In this document: piece by piece, positions 9,421 to 18,326 of the stretch
How the letters are laid out: the number at the start of each line of letters is the position of its first letter
Position numbering within the stretch: the first letter of the stretch is position 1
Source: Epilithonimonas arachidiradicis
GTDB taxonomy: Bacteria; Bacteroidota; Bacteroidia; Flavobacteriales; Weeksellaceae
DNA: 64,000 nt
NCBI RefSeq assembly: GCF_003610695.1
Contig: NZ_RAQH01000003.1
Location: forward strand, 248,001 to 312,000
Direction of reading: 5' to 3'
The notes under the pieces: generated by a model
What the model saw: only the letters and a program-made list of their open reading frames with translations
The model's database searches: none
Told to the model about the DNA's origin: nothing
Program-made: the position numbers and the translations under genes

Positions 9421-11949
9421 ATGAAGACGATTTTTAACTGTTTTTCTCTTTTGATAACGTTGGTTTTTACAACAATTGTAAAAGCTGCCGACCCTTTTAT
9501 TTCTTTTACTAAAACGGAAAACTCGGTTGTGTTGAAAGAACTCAATTCAGGTTTGATGCTGTTTTCGGATAGTGATTCGGATAAAGGAATTCTTCGTGCG
9601 GTTGCGAATCTTCAATCTGATTTTCAAAAAGTAACAGGTGTTCAGCCTACTCTTATTTCCCAAAATTCCGGGGCGGGCGGAATGCTCATCATTATTGGCG
9701 AAGCTGGGAAAAGCAAAACCATTGATGCGTTGATTAAAGCTAAAAAAATTGACGGAAATTCAATCAAAGGAAAGAATGAAAAATATATCATTCAAAATAT
9801 CAGCAATCCGTTTCCCGGCGTTTCCGAAGCGATTGTAATTGCAGGAAGCGACAAACGCGGAACGATTTACGGAATTTACGAAATGTCCCAGCAAATCGGG
9901 GTTTCACCTTGGTATTATTGGGCGGATGTTCCGGTTGAGAAAAAAGAAAATATCTATTTTAAAAAAGGAATTTACACAGACGGAGAACCTGCAGTAGAAT
10001 ATCGCGGAATTTTCCTGAATGATGAAGAACCTTCGCTCGGAGGATGGGCAAGAGCGACTTTTGGAGGAATCAATTCTAAATTTTACGAAAAAGTTTTTGA
10101 ACTGATTCTTCGTATGAAAGGCAACTACATCTGGCCTGCAATGTGGGGAAAGGCGTTTTATGATGATGACGTTTTGAACGGACCTTTAGCCAATGAAATG
10201 GGTATCATTATGGGAACTTCGCACCACGAACCGATGGCTCAGGCTCAAACCGATTGGCATCGATACATCAAAAAAAATAATTTGCCGAACGTTTGGGATT
10301 ATTCAAAAAATGAGAAAGTTTTGCAGGAATTCTGGAAATTGGGGCTCGAAAGAAGTAAAAACTGGGAAAAATTAGTCACCGTCGGAATGCGCGGCGACGG
10401 CGATGAAGCGATGGGAGAAGGAACTAATATTTCCTTACTTGAAAAAATCGTAAAAGACCAGCGAAAAATTATTGTAGATGTAACAGGAAAAAAAGCGGAG
10501 AAAACGCCTCAGGTTTGGGCTTTATATAAAGAAGTTCAGGATTATTACGACAAAGGAATGCGCGTTCCGGACGATGTTATTCTGTTGTTCTGTGATGATA
10601 ACTGGGGCAATGTGAGAAAACTTCCGGACCTTTCAAAACCTTTACACAAAGGCGGTTACGGGATGTATTACCACTTCGATTATGTGGGCGGACCGAGAAA
10701 CTCAAAATGGATTAATATCAGTCCGATTCAGAGAGTTTGGGAACAGATGAATCTTTCTTACGAGCATAAAGTCGATAAGGTTTGGGTCGTAAATGTCGGA
10801 GATCTGAAGCCGATGGAATTTCCCATCAGCTTTTTCCTGGAAATGGCCTGGAATCCAAAGCAATTCAATTCGAAAAATCTTTTGAAATACACTGAAAGAT
10901 GGGCAGCACAGCAATTTGGTGGAAAATATGCCAAAGAAATTGCAAGAATGATCAATCTTTATTCAAAATACAACCGCCGTGTAACGCCTGAAACACTGAA
11001 CAGCAAAACATTCAGTCTGGAAAATTACCACGAATTTGAAACCGTTTTAAATGATTACAGGGCATTGGCTGTCGATGCATTGCATTTGAAAGAACAGATT
11101 CCTGCAGAATATCAGGATGCTTATTATCAGTTGGTTCTTTATCCTATTGATGCTTGCAGCAATTTGTATGAAATGTATTATGCCGTTGCCAAAAACAGAG
11201 AATTAGCCGCGAAATTTGATTTAAAAGCAAATTATTACGCTGATAAAGTGAAAGAATGCTTTGAAAGAAATGCTTATTTGGATCATAAATACAACAATGA
11301 GATTGCCGGCGGAAAGTGGCAGCATATGATGGATCAGATGAGAATAGGATATAAAACCTGGGCAGACGGAAAAGAAAATATAATGCCTGAAGTAACCTAT
11401 GTATATGATGACAACGCTGCCAAAGAAAAGGTATTCCGGGAAAAAGACGGCTATGTTTCAATAGAAGCGGAAAATTTTGCAAGAATGAACAATTCAGACC
11501 GTATCCATTGGGAAGTGATTCCTGATTTCGGAAAGACAAAATCCGGCGTAACAACCTTTCCGCAAAATATTTATCCGAAATCTGATGAAAATATTTATTT
11601 GGAATATGATATAAATTTTGAATCAAAAGGCGAATTTGAAGTTCAGCTGTTATTAGCCCCAACTTTGAATTTCAATCATAATAAAGGATTGCGTTATGAG
11701 ATTTCCTTTGATGGCGGAACTCCGCAGGTTGTCAATTTCAATGGTCATTACAGAGGAGAGTTAGGAAGATGGCAGTCCGAACATATTATTAAATCTATAA
11801 CGAAACACCAGATTTCCCAACCTGGAAAACATACGTTACGATTCAGAGTGCTTGAGCCGGGAATCGTGCTTGAAAAAATATTGATCAATACAGGAGGTTT
11901 ACAGCCTTCTTATCTGGGTGCTCCCGAAAGTGAGATTTCAGGAAAATAA
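9421..11949 (+). CDS. GH115 xylan alpha-1,2-glucuronidase
   Basis: This 842-residue secreted protein begins with a signal peptide (about 1-22, ending VKAAD). The N-terminal domain (about 30-170) and the large catalytic barrel carry the conserved GH115 stretches YRGIFLNDEEPSLGGW, KGNYIWPAMWG and GTSHHEPM, with a CBM-like C-terminal region (about 690-842). Members remove (4-O-methyl)glucuronic acid from internal as well as terminal xylose, complementing the GH67 enzyme at 40574, which is restricted to chain ends. A TTG two codons upstream (9415) is possible but ATG 9421 is preferred. It is the last gene of the first enzyme run and is followed by a strong terminator. Confidence 0.92.
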   Translation: MKTIFNCFSLLITLVFTTIVKAADPFISFTKTENSVVLKELNSGLMLFSDSDSDKGILRAVANLQSDFQKVTGVQPTLISQNSGAGGMLIIIGEAGKSKTIDALIKAKKIDGNSIKGKNEKYIIQNISNPFPGVSEAIVIAGSDKRGTIYGIYEMSQQIGVSPWYYWADVPVEKKENIYFKKGIYTDGEPAVEYRGIFLNDEEPSLGGWARATFGGINSKFYEKVFELILRMKGNYIWPAMWGKAFYDDDVLNGPLANEMGIIMGTSHHEPMAQAQTDWHRYIKKNNLPNVWDYSKNEKVLQEFWKLGLERSKNWEKLVTVGMRGDGDEAMGEGTNISLLEKIVKDQRKIIVDVTGKKAEKTPQVWALYKEVQDYYDKGMRVPDDVILLFCDDNWGNVRKLPDLSKPLHKGGYGMYYHFDYVGGPRNSKWINISPIQRVWEQMNLSYEHKVDKVWVVNVGDLKPMEFPISFFLEMAWNPKQFNSKNLLKYTERWAAQQFGGKYAKEIARMINLYSKYNRRVTPETLNSKTFSLENYHEFETVLNDYRALAVDALHLKEQIPAEYQDAYYQLVLYPIDACSNLYEMYYAVAKNRELAAKFDLKANYYADKVKECFERNAYLDHKYNNEIAGGKWQHMMDQMRIGYKTWADGKENIMPEVTYVYDDNAAKEKVFREKDGYVSIEAENFARMNNSDRIHWEVIPDFGKTKSGVTTFPQNIYPKSDENIYLEYDINFESKGEFEVQLLLAPTLNFNHNKGLRYEISFDGGTPQVVNFNGHYRGELGRWQSEHIIKSITKHQISQPGKHTLRFRVLEPGIVLEKILINTGGLQPSYLGAPESEISGK

Positions 11950-11981
11950 TTATTCTTCATTTTTAAAATTTAAAATAAAAA

Positions 11982-12014
11982 AACCACTCAACGATTTGTC
12001 TTTGAGTGGTTTTT
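11982..12014 (+). terminator. Rho-independent terminator after GH115
   Basis: A perfect 10-bp stem (AACCACTCAA/TTGAGTGGTT) with a 10-nt loop is followed by a T run. It lies 33 bp after the GH115 stop and closes the operon that enters the window from the left. Confidence 0.9.
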
Positions 12015-12255
12015 CTATTTTACTTTCTTTATGATTTTAATTTTGAAGACTATTTCGGTGAATTTGAAATTGATTTTCGGATTAAATTTAGACTTAAATC
12101 AATTAAAAATGATATGATTTTGTATACTATAATAATAAATATTGTTTTTTTTTAATGTATTTATATAAATGCTTATCATAATGTGAGATTACATGGTGAT
12201 TATGCTTTAAAATTTTCATTTTTAGAATATGCTTTTAAATCTATATTTCAACGTT

Positions 12256-12288
12256 ACATAATCATTAACATAATGATAACATAATCAT
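12256..12288 (+). repeat. Three CATAAT-type iterons upstream of GH30
   Basis: ACATAATCAT, ACATAATGAT and ACATAATCAT follow each other at steps of 12 and 11 bp. The first two overlap a perfect inverted repeat ATCATT-N5-AATGAT (12261-12277). They sit about 335-365 bp before the GH30 start in a roughly 600-bp non-coding region. Binding sites spaced by one helical turn are possible, but AT-richness makes chance plausible. Confidence 0.4.
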
Positions 12289-12385
12289 AATTAATTCAAA
12301 TTTAAATTATTCTGTTAAATAATAATTTCTAAAAATATTGCGAATTTCAGGGGCTCTAGTATTGTTTTATTGTGTTATTTATTAT

Positions 12386-12408
12386 ATTAGTGTTGAAATA
12401 ACACTTAA
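12386..12408 (+). promoter_or_regulatory. Putative AraR/NrtR operator, GH30 site
   Basis: Perfect half-sites AGTGT (12389-12393) and ACACT (12401-12405) are separated by 7 bp, the pattern also seen before GH3, araB, araR and the aldolase gene. It lies about 215 bp before the GH30 start. I do not see a clear -7 box at the same downstream distance here. The remainder of 12016-12621 shows no gene, only AT-rich DNA and the iterons at 12256. Confidence 0.6.
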
Positions 12409-12621
12409 TTATTTAATTAATATATGGAAGCAAAAATTTACTTTTCCGATAATCCGAGATAGGATTAAACAAAACTAAAAATCAGTTCGAAATTTCTTTT
12501 TAACTGTTTTACAAAAATTTTTCATTCTGTACAAAGATGCTCTCCAAAACGGCATCCGGTCATTCTTATGCCTTATCTGAAAAAATAAAAATTCAAAAAC
12601 TATTGTAAAAATCTTTAAGCT

Positions 12622-15345
12622 ATGAAAAAAACTATTTTAAAATCACTTGGCCAGCTTGCCTTTATCGCGATGGTATTCCTAAGTTTTCTGGCAAATGCCC
12701 AAACACCGAAAGTCCGAATAGACAACACGCCACGGCAAAAAATTACTGGTTATGGTGGTTTCGTATGCAGTCCGCAGTTTGCCTATGATCATATGACGCC
12801 TGCAGAAATCGAAAAAATGTGGGGAACAAACAGTGAAGCTGGATACAATATTATGCGACTTTATATTCCCACAACCAGAGAGAATTGGAACTTGGCTCTC
12901 GCCACTGCACAAAAAGCAAAATCTCTAGGTCTGATTATTTTTGCAAGTCCGTGGTCGCCACCTGCAGAATGGAAAACCAACGGAAATGATGCTGGAACAT
13001 ACAATGGTGTAGAAGGTTTTCTCAAACCTGAGCATTATGGAGATTTTGCAAATTACCTGAATGACTTTGTTATTTATCTAAGAAATAATGGTGTTGAGCT
13101 GGAAGGTATCTCTCTGCAAAATGAGCCAGATTATGTAGTAGAATATACAGGATGCACTTGGACAACTACTCAAATGACCAATTTTCTGAAGAATTATTCA
13201 GATGTTATTAGTTGTAAGATTATTGCGCCGGAAACTGTGGGATTGTCAAACAACTTTGCTAATGCACTTCTTGCCACAGATGTATTGCCGAAGTTTGAAA
13301 TCTACGCTGGACATCAATATGGAGGAATAGGTTCTGCATACAAAGGTTTCCTTAATACAAATAAAGAAATCTGGATGACAGAGTTTCTGATCAATTGGAA
13401 TTCCAATGGCGGCACAAGAAATTTTTCTTGGAACACAGATGCATTTGACTTTGCAAAAAGCATCAATGATGTTATTGTAGGCGGTGGAAATGCCTGGATC
13501 CATTATGCTACAAAAAGATATTACGGAATGATGGGAGATGGGCTCTACGGAACGGTAGCTGGCGAAATCACCAAGCGTGGTCATATTCTCTCTCATTATG
13601 CAAAATATACAACGGGTTACAAAAGATTGGATGCTATCTGGAGCGACCAAGGCGCAATGCAGGGTTCTGCTTTCATCAATGATTCTGGAGATAAAGTGAC
13701 ATTGATGATTTTAAACTCATCGGCTAATGCCTACACACTGAAGGTGGATTTGCCTTTCTACACGACTTCAGCACAAAAAATTATGACCAATGAAACTTCT
13801 AATATGGTTTCCTCTAATCAGACCTTTACAGAAACCTTCCGGCCTACTATTCAGGTCAATCCTTCAAGTGTTATCACTTTTGTTTTTGATAAAAGTAATA
13901 TCAGAGAAGTTTCCAATATGACGGGTCAGGATATTAATTATACTAAAATTGAAAGCCAATCTGTTACCAATCCTGCTTTTGGTACAGCTTATCAATTGAG
14001 TGGCAAAACAGCGACTTTGTATAATTCTACACCTTTGATCAGTTCCAATATGAATGATGCGAACGGCTATGTCAGCCTGGACGACAGATATAATAAATTG
14101 GTTTTCCACGTGAATAGTTATACAACAAGCAATCTGCCAACCTCGTCCAACACGACTTTATATTATGTTGACAATGCAGGCGTTGTGAAATCTTATAATT
14201 ATGGAACAGTTAACTTGCCATCGTCCGGCTCGTCTAATTTCGATTTGACGTTTGATATCTCCAGAGCAGTTCTTACAACTGGCTGCAAAGGAATTATTGG
14301 ACTTAGAAATGGTAATTTCAGTTCTGTATTGACATTCAATTTTGGTGATGTCTATTTTGCAGTTTCAAATGAAAAAGCGATGAAGTTTGCCGGCGTTTAT
14401 TCAGATGGAGACAGCAATCTGATGGATGTTTATGAAAATACATATTACACGTCATTGGATTTTACTAGTGTAACAGGGATCAATACTTCAGCTAACTGGA
14501 AAAGTAAAATGGCTAATGCCAATAGTATATTTTATGTTAGTAGTGGAGCTGGATTCCGCAAAGATTCTAAAGCAAACAATACAAATGTTGTTTCAGGAAC
14601 TGTTGCTGCATCATTGGAATTATCCGATCAGGGCGGTGACTTTAATGCACCTTTCGCTTTCACTGCAACAGCCGCATCGTATACAAAAACATTGAATGGA
14701 TATGCCGTGATTGTATTGCCATTTGAAGCTAATGTTCCGGTTGGTGTACAGGCTTACAATATGTTGCCTTCGTCATCAAAAGTTTTATGTACCAGTGTTC
14801 CGAATGGAAAAATTCCGGCTAATACACCAGTGTTGATTAATGGAAACGGAACGTTTACTTTCACAGGATCAGGATCTGTTTCTACACCAAAAGCGATTGT
14901 TTCTAATCAGCTCAATGCAGACTATAGCACTGTAAAAGCTTACACAGGAGGTTATGTTCTCAAAACAGTTGGGGGAGTTACAGGATTCTATAAAATAAGT
15001 AGTGGAAGCGAGACTGTTCCGGTGTTTAGCGCTTATATTTCTGAAGAAAATGCTTATTCTGCTTCACTTCTGCCATTGGAATTTGAAACACTTGCTGTTC
15101 AGGGTATATCTGATTCCAAATTGCAGCTTTATCCAAATCCTGCTAAAAACGAGATCTTTATTAATTGGAAATCTTCCGATGCAGCTTATTCGATTATTGA
15201 TGCTAAAGGAAGCCTGATCTCACATCAATCGAAACTTGTCAGTGGTAAAAATAGAATTGATATTTCTAAACTTACTTCCGGAGTATATTTTATTGAAATA
15301 TACGAAGCAGGGAAAAGCATCAGAACGAAATTTATTAAACAATAA
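12622..15345 (+). CDS. GH30 glucuronoxylanase-like enzyme with C-terminal T9SS sorting domain
   Basis: This 907-residue protein has a signal peptide (about 1-27, LANAQ). Its GH30 catalytic domain (about 30-425) resembles the bacterial glucuronoxylanase subfamily. The acid/base is E168 (LQNEPDY) and the nucleophile is E254 (WMTEFL). A long beta-rich region of unclear function follows (about 430-825). The end is a type A sorting domain (LYPNPAKNEIFINW to the C-terminus ...RTKFIKQ) that directs export and surface anchoring by the Bacteroidota type IX secretion system. It is the only enzyme in the window where I see such a tail, suggesting that this endo-xylanase acts at the cell surface. It has its own upstream region and terminator, so it is probably monocistronic. 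Confidence 0.9.
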   Translation: MKKTILKSLGQLAFIAMVFLSFLANAQTPKVRIDNTPRQKITGYGGFVCSPQFAYDHMTPAEIEKMWGTNSEAGYNIMRLYIPTTRENWNLALATAQKAKSLGLIIFASPWSPPAEWKTNGNDAGTYNGVEGFLKPEHYGDFANYLNDFVIYLRNNGVELEGISLQNEPDYVVEYTGCTWTTTQMTNFLKNYSDVISCKIIAPETVGLSNNFANALLATDVLPKFEIYAGHQYGGIGSAYKGFLNTNKEIWMTEFLINWNSNGGTRNFSWNTDAFDFAKSINDVIVGGGNAWIHYATKRYYGMMGDGLYGTVAGEITKRGHILSHYAKYTTGYKRLDAIWSDQGAMQGSAFINDSGDKVTLMILNSSANAYTLKVDLPFYTTSAQKIMTNETSNMVSSNQTFTETFRPTIQVNPSSVITFVFDKSNIREVSNMTGQDINYTKIESQSVTNPAFGTAYQLSGKTATLYNSTPLISSNMNDANGYVSLDDRYNKLVFHVNSYTTSNLPTSSNTTLYYVDNAGVVKSYNYGTVNLPSSGSSNFDLTFDISRAVLTTGCKGIIGLRNGNFSSVLTFNFGDVYFAVSNEKAMKFAGVYSDGDSNLMDVYENTYYTSLDFTSVTGINTSANWKSKMANANSIFYVSSGAGFRKDSKANNTNVVSGTVAASLELSDQGGDFNAPFAFTATAASYTKTLNGYAVIVLPFEANVPVGVQAYNMLPSSSKVLCTSVPNGKIPANTPVLINGNGTFTFTGSGSVSTPKAIVSNQLNADYSTVKAYTGGYVLKTVGGVTGFYKISSGSETVPVFSAYISEENAYSASLLPLEFETLAVQGISDSKLQLYPNPAKNEIFINWKSSDAAYSIIDAKGSLISHQSKLVSGKNRIDISKLTSGVYFIEIYEAGKSIRTKFIKQ

Positions 15346-15373
15346 TTATCATATTTTCAAATCAAATTTTATT

Positions 15374-15405
15374 AAAGGTCACCGTTTATTCTGGTGACTT
15401 TTTTT
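15374..15405 (+). terminator. Terminator after GH30
   Basis: A 10-bp stem (AAAGGTCACC with GGTGACTTTT, one G-T wobble) around a 9-nt loop, followed by a T run, 28 bp after the GH30 stop. Confidence 0.88.
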
Positions 15406-15486
15406 AATTAATATGAGCAAAAATCCTATTATTCGAATATAAAAAAAATTGGTTAGTAACCAAGCTGTAAATATTATTATTTTAAA

Positions 15487-15509
15487 TTAAGTGTTATTTA
15501 TACATTTAT
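15487..15509 (+). promoter_or_regulatory. Putative AraR/NrtR operator, GH3 site
   Basis: AGTGT (15490-15494), 7 bp, then ACATT (15502-15506), within TTAAGTGT...ACATTTATT. It ends exactly 17 bp before the TATATTTG box at 15524, the same spacing as in the araB promoter. Confidence 0.72.
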
Positions 15510-15523
15510 TAGAAATAGAATCT

Positions 15524-15531
15524 TATATTTG
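15524..15531 (+). promoter_or_regulatory. Promoter -7 box (TATATTTG) for GH3-GH51
   Basis: This matches the Bacteroidota TAnnTTTG -7 consensus and lies about 60 bp before the GH3 start. The preceding ATAGAATCT is identical to that before the araB -7 box at 20378, so the two promoters share an operator, spacer and box. Confidence 0.7.
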
Positions 15532-15591
15532 TTAATAATCAATATCGAATGTCAGTCTTTGAAATCAATCTGATATTTTAAATCAATTATA

Positions 15592-18219
15592 ATGAAAAGA
15601 ATCCTGTTTTCCTTATCGGTCTTAATCTGCGCAATCTCTTCCGCACAGAATTTCAAATATCCCTTCCAAAACCCCAAACTTCCGGTGGAGCAGAGAATTG
15701 AAAACCTTCTCGGATTATTAACGGTTGATGAAAAAATCGGAATGATGATGGATAATTCGAAAGCAGTTCCGAGGTTGGATATTCCCGGTTACGGCTGGTG
15801 GAACGAGGCGCTTCACGGCGTCGCAAGAGCGGGAACAGCAACGGTTTTTCCGCAGGCAATCGGAATGGCAGCGACTTGGGACGTTCCGGAACATCTCAAA
15901 ACTTTTGAAATGATTTCCGATGAAGCCAGAGCAAAATACAATAGATCTTTTGATGAATCCCAAAAAACCGGGCGTTACGAAGGTCTTACCTTCTGGACAC
16001 CGAATATCAATATTTTCCGCGACCCGAGATGGGGAAGAGGTCAGGAAACTTATGGTGAAGACCCGTATTTGACATCAGTTTTAGGCGTTGCTGCGGTAAA
16101 AGGTTTGCAGGGAAACGACCCTAAATATTTCAAAACTCACGCTTGCGCCAAACATTTCGCCGTTCACAGCGGCCCGGAATGGAACCGACATTCTTACAAC
16201 GCCGAAGTTTCCAAAAGAGATTTGTACGAAACTTATCTTCCGGCTTTCAAAGCATTGGTTCTGGAAGGAAATGTAAGGGAAGTGATGTGCGCTTACAATG
16301 CCTTTGACGGTCAGCCTTGCTGTGCTAACAATACTTTATTGACAGAAATTCTTCGCGGAAAATGGAACTACGACGGAATGGTTGTTTCTGATTGCTGGGC
16401 TTTGGCAGACTTCTATCAGAAACAATACCACGGAACACATCCTGACGAAAAAAGTACCGCCGCAGATGCTTTGAAACATTCTACAGATCTGGAGTGTGGC
16501 GATACATATAATAATTTAAACAAATCTCTCGCAAGCGGTTTAATCACGGAGAAAGACCTCGATATTTCGATGCGAAGAATTCTGAAAGGCTGGTTTGAAT
16601 TGGGAATGCTGGATCCGAAATCTTCCGTTCACTGGAACTTCATTCCATATTCTGTTGTGGATTCTGAAGAGCATAAAAAACAGGCTTTAAAAATGGCTCA
16701 GAAATCTATTGTTCTGATGAAAAATGAGAATAATATTTTGCCTTTAAATAAAAACATCAAAAAAATTGCCGTTGTCGGTCCGAATGCTGATGACGGACTG
16801 ATGCAGCTGGGAAATTATAACGGAACACCTTCTTCCATCGTAACGATTTTGGACGGAATCAAAACCAAATTTCCAAACGCAGAAATTATTTATGAAAAAG
16901 GAACTGAAGTTGCCGATCCATCTTCCAGAACTTCGCTTTACCAAGACTTTTTAAGCCAGAAAAACGGCGAAAAAGGAATGAAAGTAGCATTTTTCAACAA
17001 TAATGAATTTAAGGAAACTCCCGCCAATGTTTCTGTCAATAAAACAGGAATCAATTACAACAGTTTTGGCGGAACTCAGCTTGCCCCGAATGTCGGAAGA
17101 GAAAATACATCGGCTATTATTTCCGGCGTTTTCAAAAGCAATTACTCCGGCGATGTGATTCTTTCACCATCAACATCAGATGTTTACACGCTTTTTGTTG
17201 ACGGAAAAGAAATCGCCACCAGAAAAGGTCCCGATGCAAGACATCCTTCAGAATTTCCTGTGAAAATGGAAAAAGGGAAAGAGTATAACATAGAATTACG
17301 TCACACCCAAAAAGGGAAATATGTAAGCATCACTTTTGACGTGTACAGAAAAGATCCTGTTAATTTTGCTGCCGTAAAGGAAAAAGTGAGAGATGCGGAC
17401 GTTATTGTCTTCGCAGGCGGACTTTCTCCAAGTCTGGAAGGCGAAGAAATGATGGTGAATGCAGAAGGTTTCAAAGGTGGCGATAAAACGTCTATCGACC
17501 TTCCGAAAGTTCAGCGTGAATTGCTGGCTGAACTAAGAAAAACAGGGAAACCTGTCGTTTTTGTCCTTTGTACGGGAAGTTCATTGGGTTTAGCGCAGGA
17601 TGAAAAAAATTATGATGCTTTGATTAGCGCTTGGTATGGCGGACAATCCGGCGGAACTGCCGTTGCAGACGTTTTGGCGGGAGATTACAATCCGTCCGGA
17701 AGATTACCGATTACCTTCTATAAAAATCTGGAACAGCTTGACAATAATTTGTCTAAAACCAGCAAACATCAGGATTTTGAAAACTACGATATGGTCGGAA
17801 GAACCTACCGTTATATGACGGAAAAGCCATTATACGCTTTCGGTCACGGGTTGAGTTATTCAAAATTTGTTTACGGAAATGCTAAGCTGGCCAAAAGCAC
17901 CATTAATTCTAATGAAAATCTGACGATTACAGTTCCAGTTACCAATAATTCGGAAAGAGACGGTGAGGAAGTGATTCAGGTATATGTAAAAAGAAATAAT
18001 GATTCTTCGGCACCAGTAAAGACTTTGAGAGCTTTTGAAAGGGTTTTAATTAAATCTAAGGAAACAAAAAATATTCAATTAACGATTTCTAAAGATTCAT
18101 TTACATTTTATGATGAAAAAGTAGATGATTTGGCTCCGAAAGCAGGAGATTACACGATTTTCTACGGGGGAACTTCCGATGAATCCGGATTGAAGAATCT
18201 TCAATTACAGGTTAAATAA
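15592..18219 (+). CDS. GH3 beta-xylosidase (beta-glucosidase-like) with inserted PA14-like domain
   Basis: This 875-residue protein has a signal peptide (about 1-18, ISSAQ). The GH3 N-terminal barrel contains GYGWWNEALHGVAR, KHFAVHSGPEWNR and the nucleophile D267 in VVSDCWA. The GH3 C-terminal alpha/beta domain is interrupted at about 445-590 by a PA14-like insertion (NTSAIISGVF... LFVDGKEIATR). A fibronectin-III-like domain closes the protein (from about 770). Likely function is periplasmic release of xylose from the non-reducing ends of xylo-oligosaccharides; a beta-glucosidase role cannot be excluded. It probably shares a transcript with the GH51 gene 107 bp downstream. Confidence 0.9.
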   Translation: MKRILFSLSVLICAISSAQNFKYPFQNPKLPVEQRIENLLGLLTVDEKIGMMMDNSKAVPRLDIPGYGWWNEALHGVARAGTATVFPQAIGMAATWDVPEHLKTFEMISDEARAKYNRSFDESQKTGRYEGLTFWTPNINIFRDPRWGRGQETYGEDPYLTSVLGVAAVKGLQGNDPKYFKTHACAKHFAVHSGPEWNRHSYNAEVSKRDLYETYLPAFKALVLEGNVREVMCAYNAFDGQPCCANNTLLTEILRGKWNYDGMVVSDCWALADFYQKQYHGTHPDEKSTAADALKHSTDLECGDTYNNLNKSLASGLITEKDLDISMRRILKGWFELGMLDPKSSVHWNFIPYSVVDSEEHKKQALKMAQKSIVLMKNENNILPLNKNIKKIAVVGPNADDGLMQLGNYNGTPSSIVTILDGIKTKFPNAEIIYEKGTEVADPSSRTSLYQDFLSQKNGEKGMKVAFFNNNEFKETPANVSVNKTGINYNSFGGTQLAPNVGRENTSAIISGVFKSNYSGDVILSPSTSDVYTLFVDGKEIATRKGPDARHPSEFPVKMEKGKEYNIELRHTQKGKYVSITFDVYRKDPVNFAAVKEKVRDADVIVFAGGLSPSLEGEEMMVNAEGFKGGDKTSIDLPKVQRELLAELRKTGKPVVFVLCTGSSLGLAQDEKNYDALISAWYGGQSGGTAVADVLAGDYNPSGRLPITFYKNLEQLDNNLSKTSKHQDFENYDMVGRTYRYMTEKPLYAFGHGLSYSKFVYGNAKLAKSTINSNENLTITVPVTNNSERDGEEVIQVYVKRNNDSSAPVKTLRAFERVLIKSKETKNIQLTISKDSFTFYDEKVDDLAPKAGDYTIFYGGTSDESGLKNLQLQVK

Positions 18220-18326
18220 TTTCTGAAATTTAATTAAAATCTTTAAAAATTGATTAAACAGTATAATCTGCAAAATCAAAAAAATCTGCGAGAGTATAAA
18301 TGTTTTTATCTAACTAAAATTAATTA

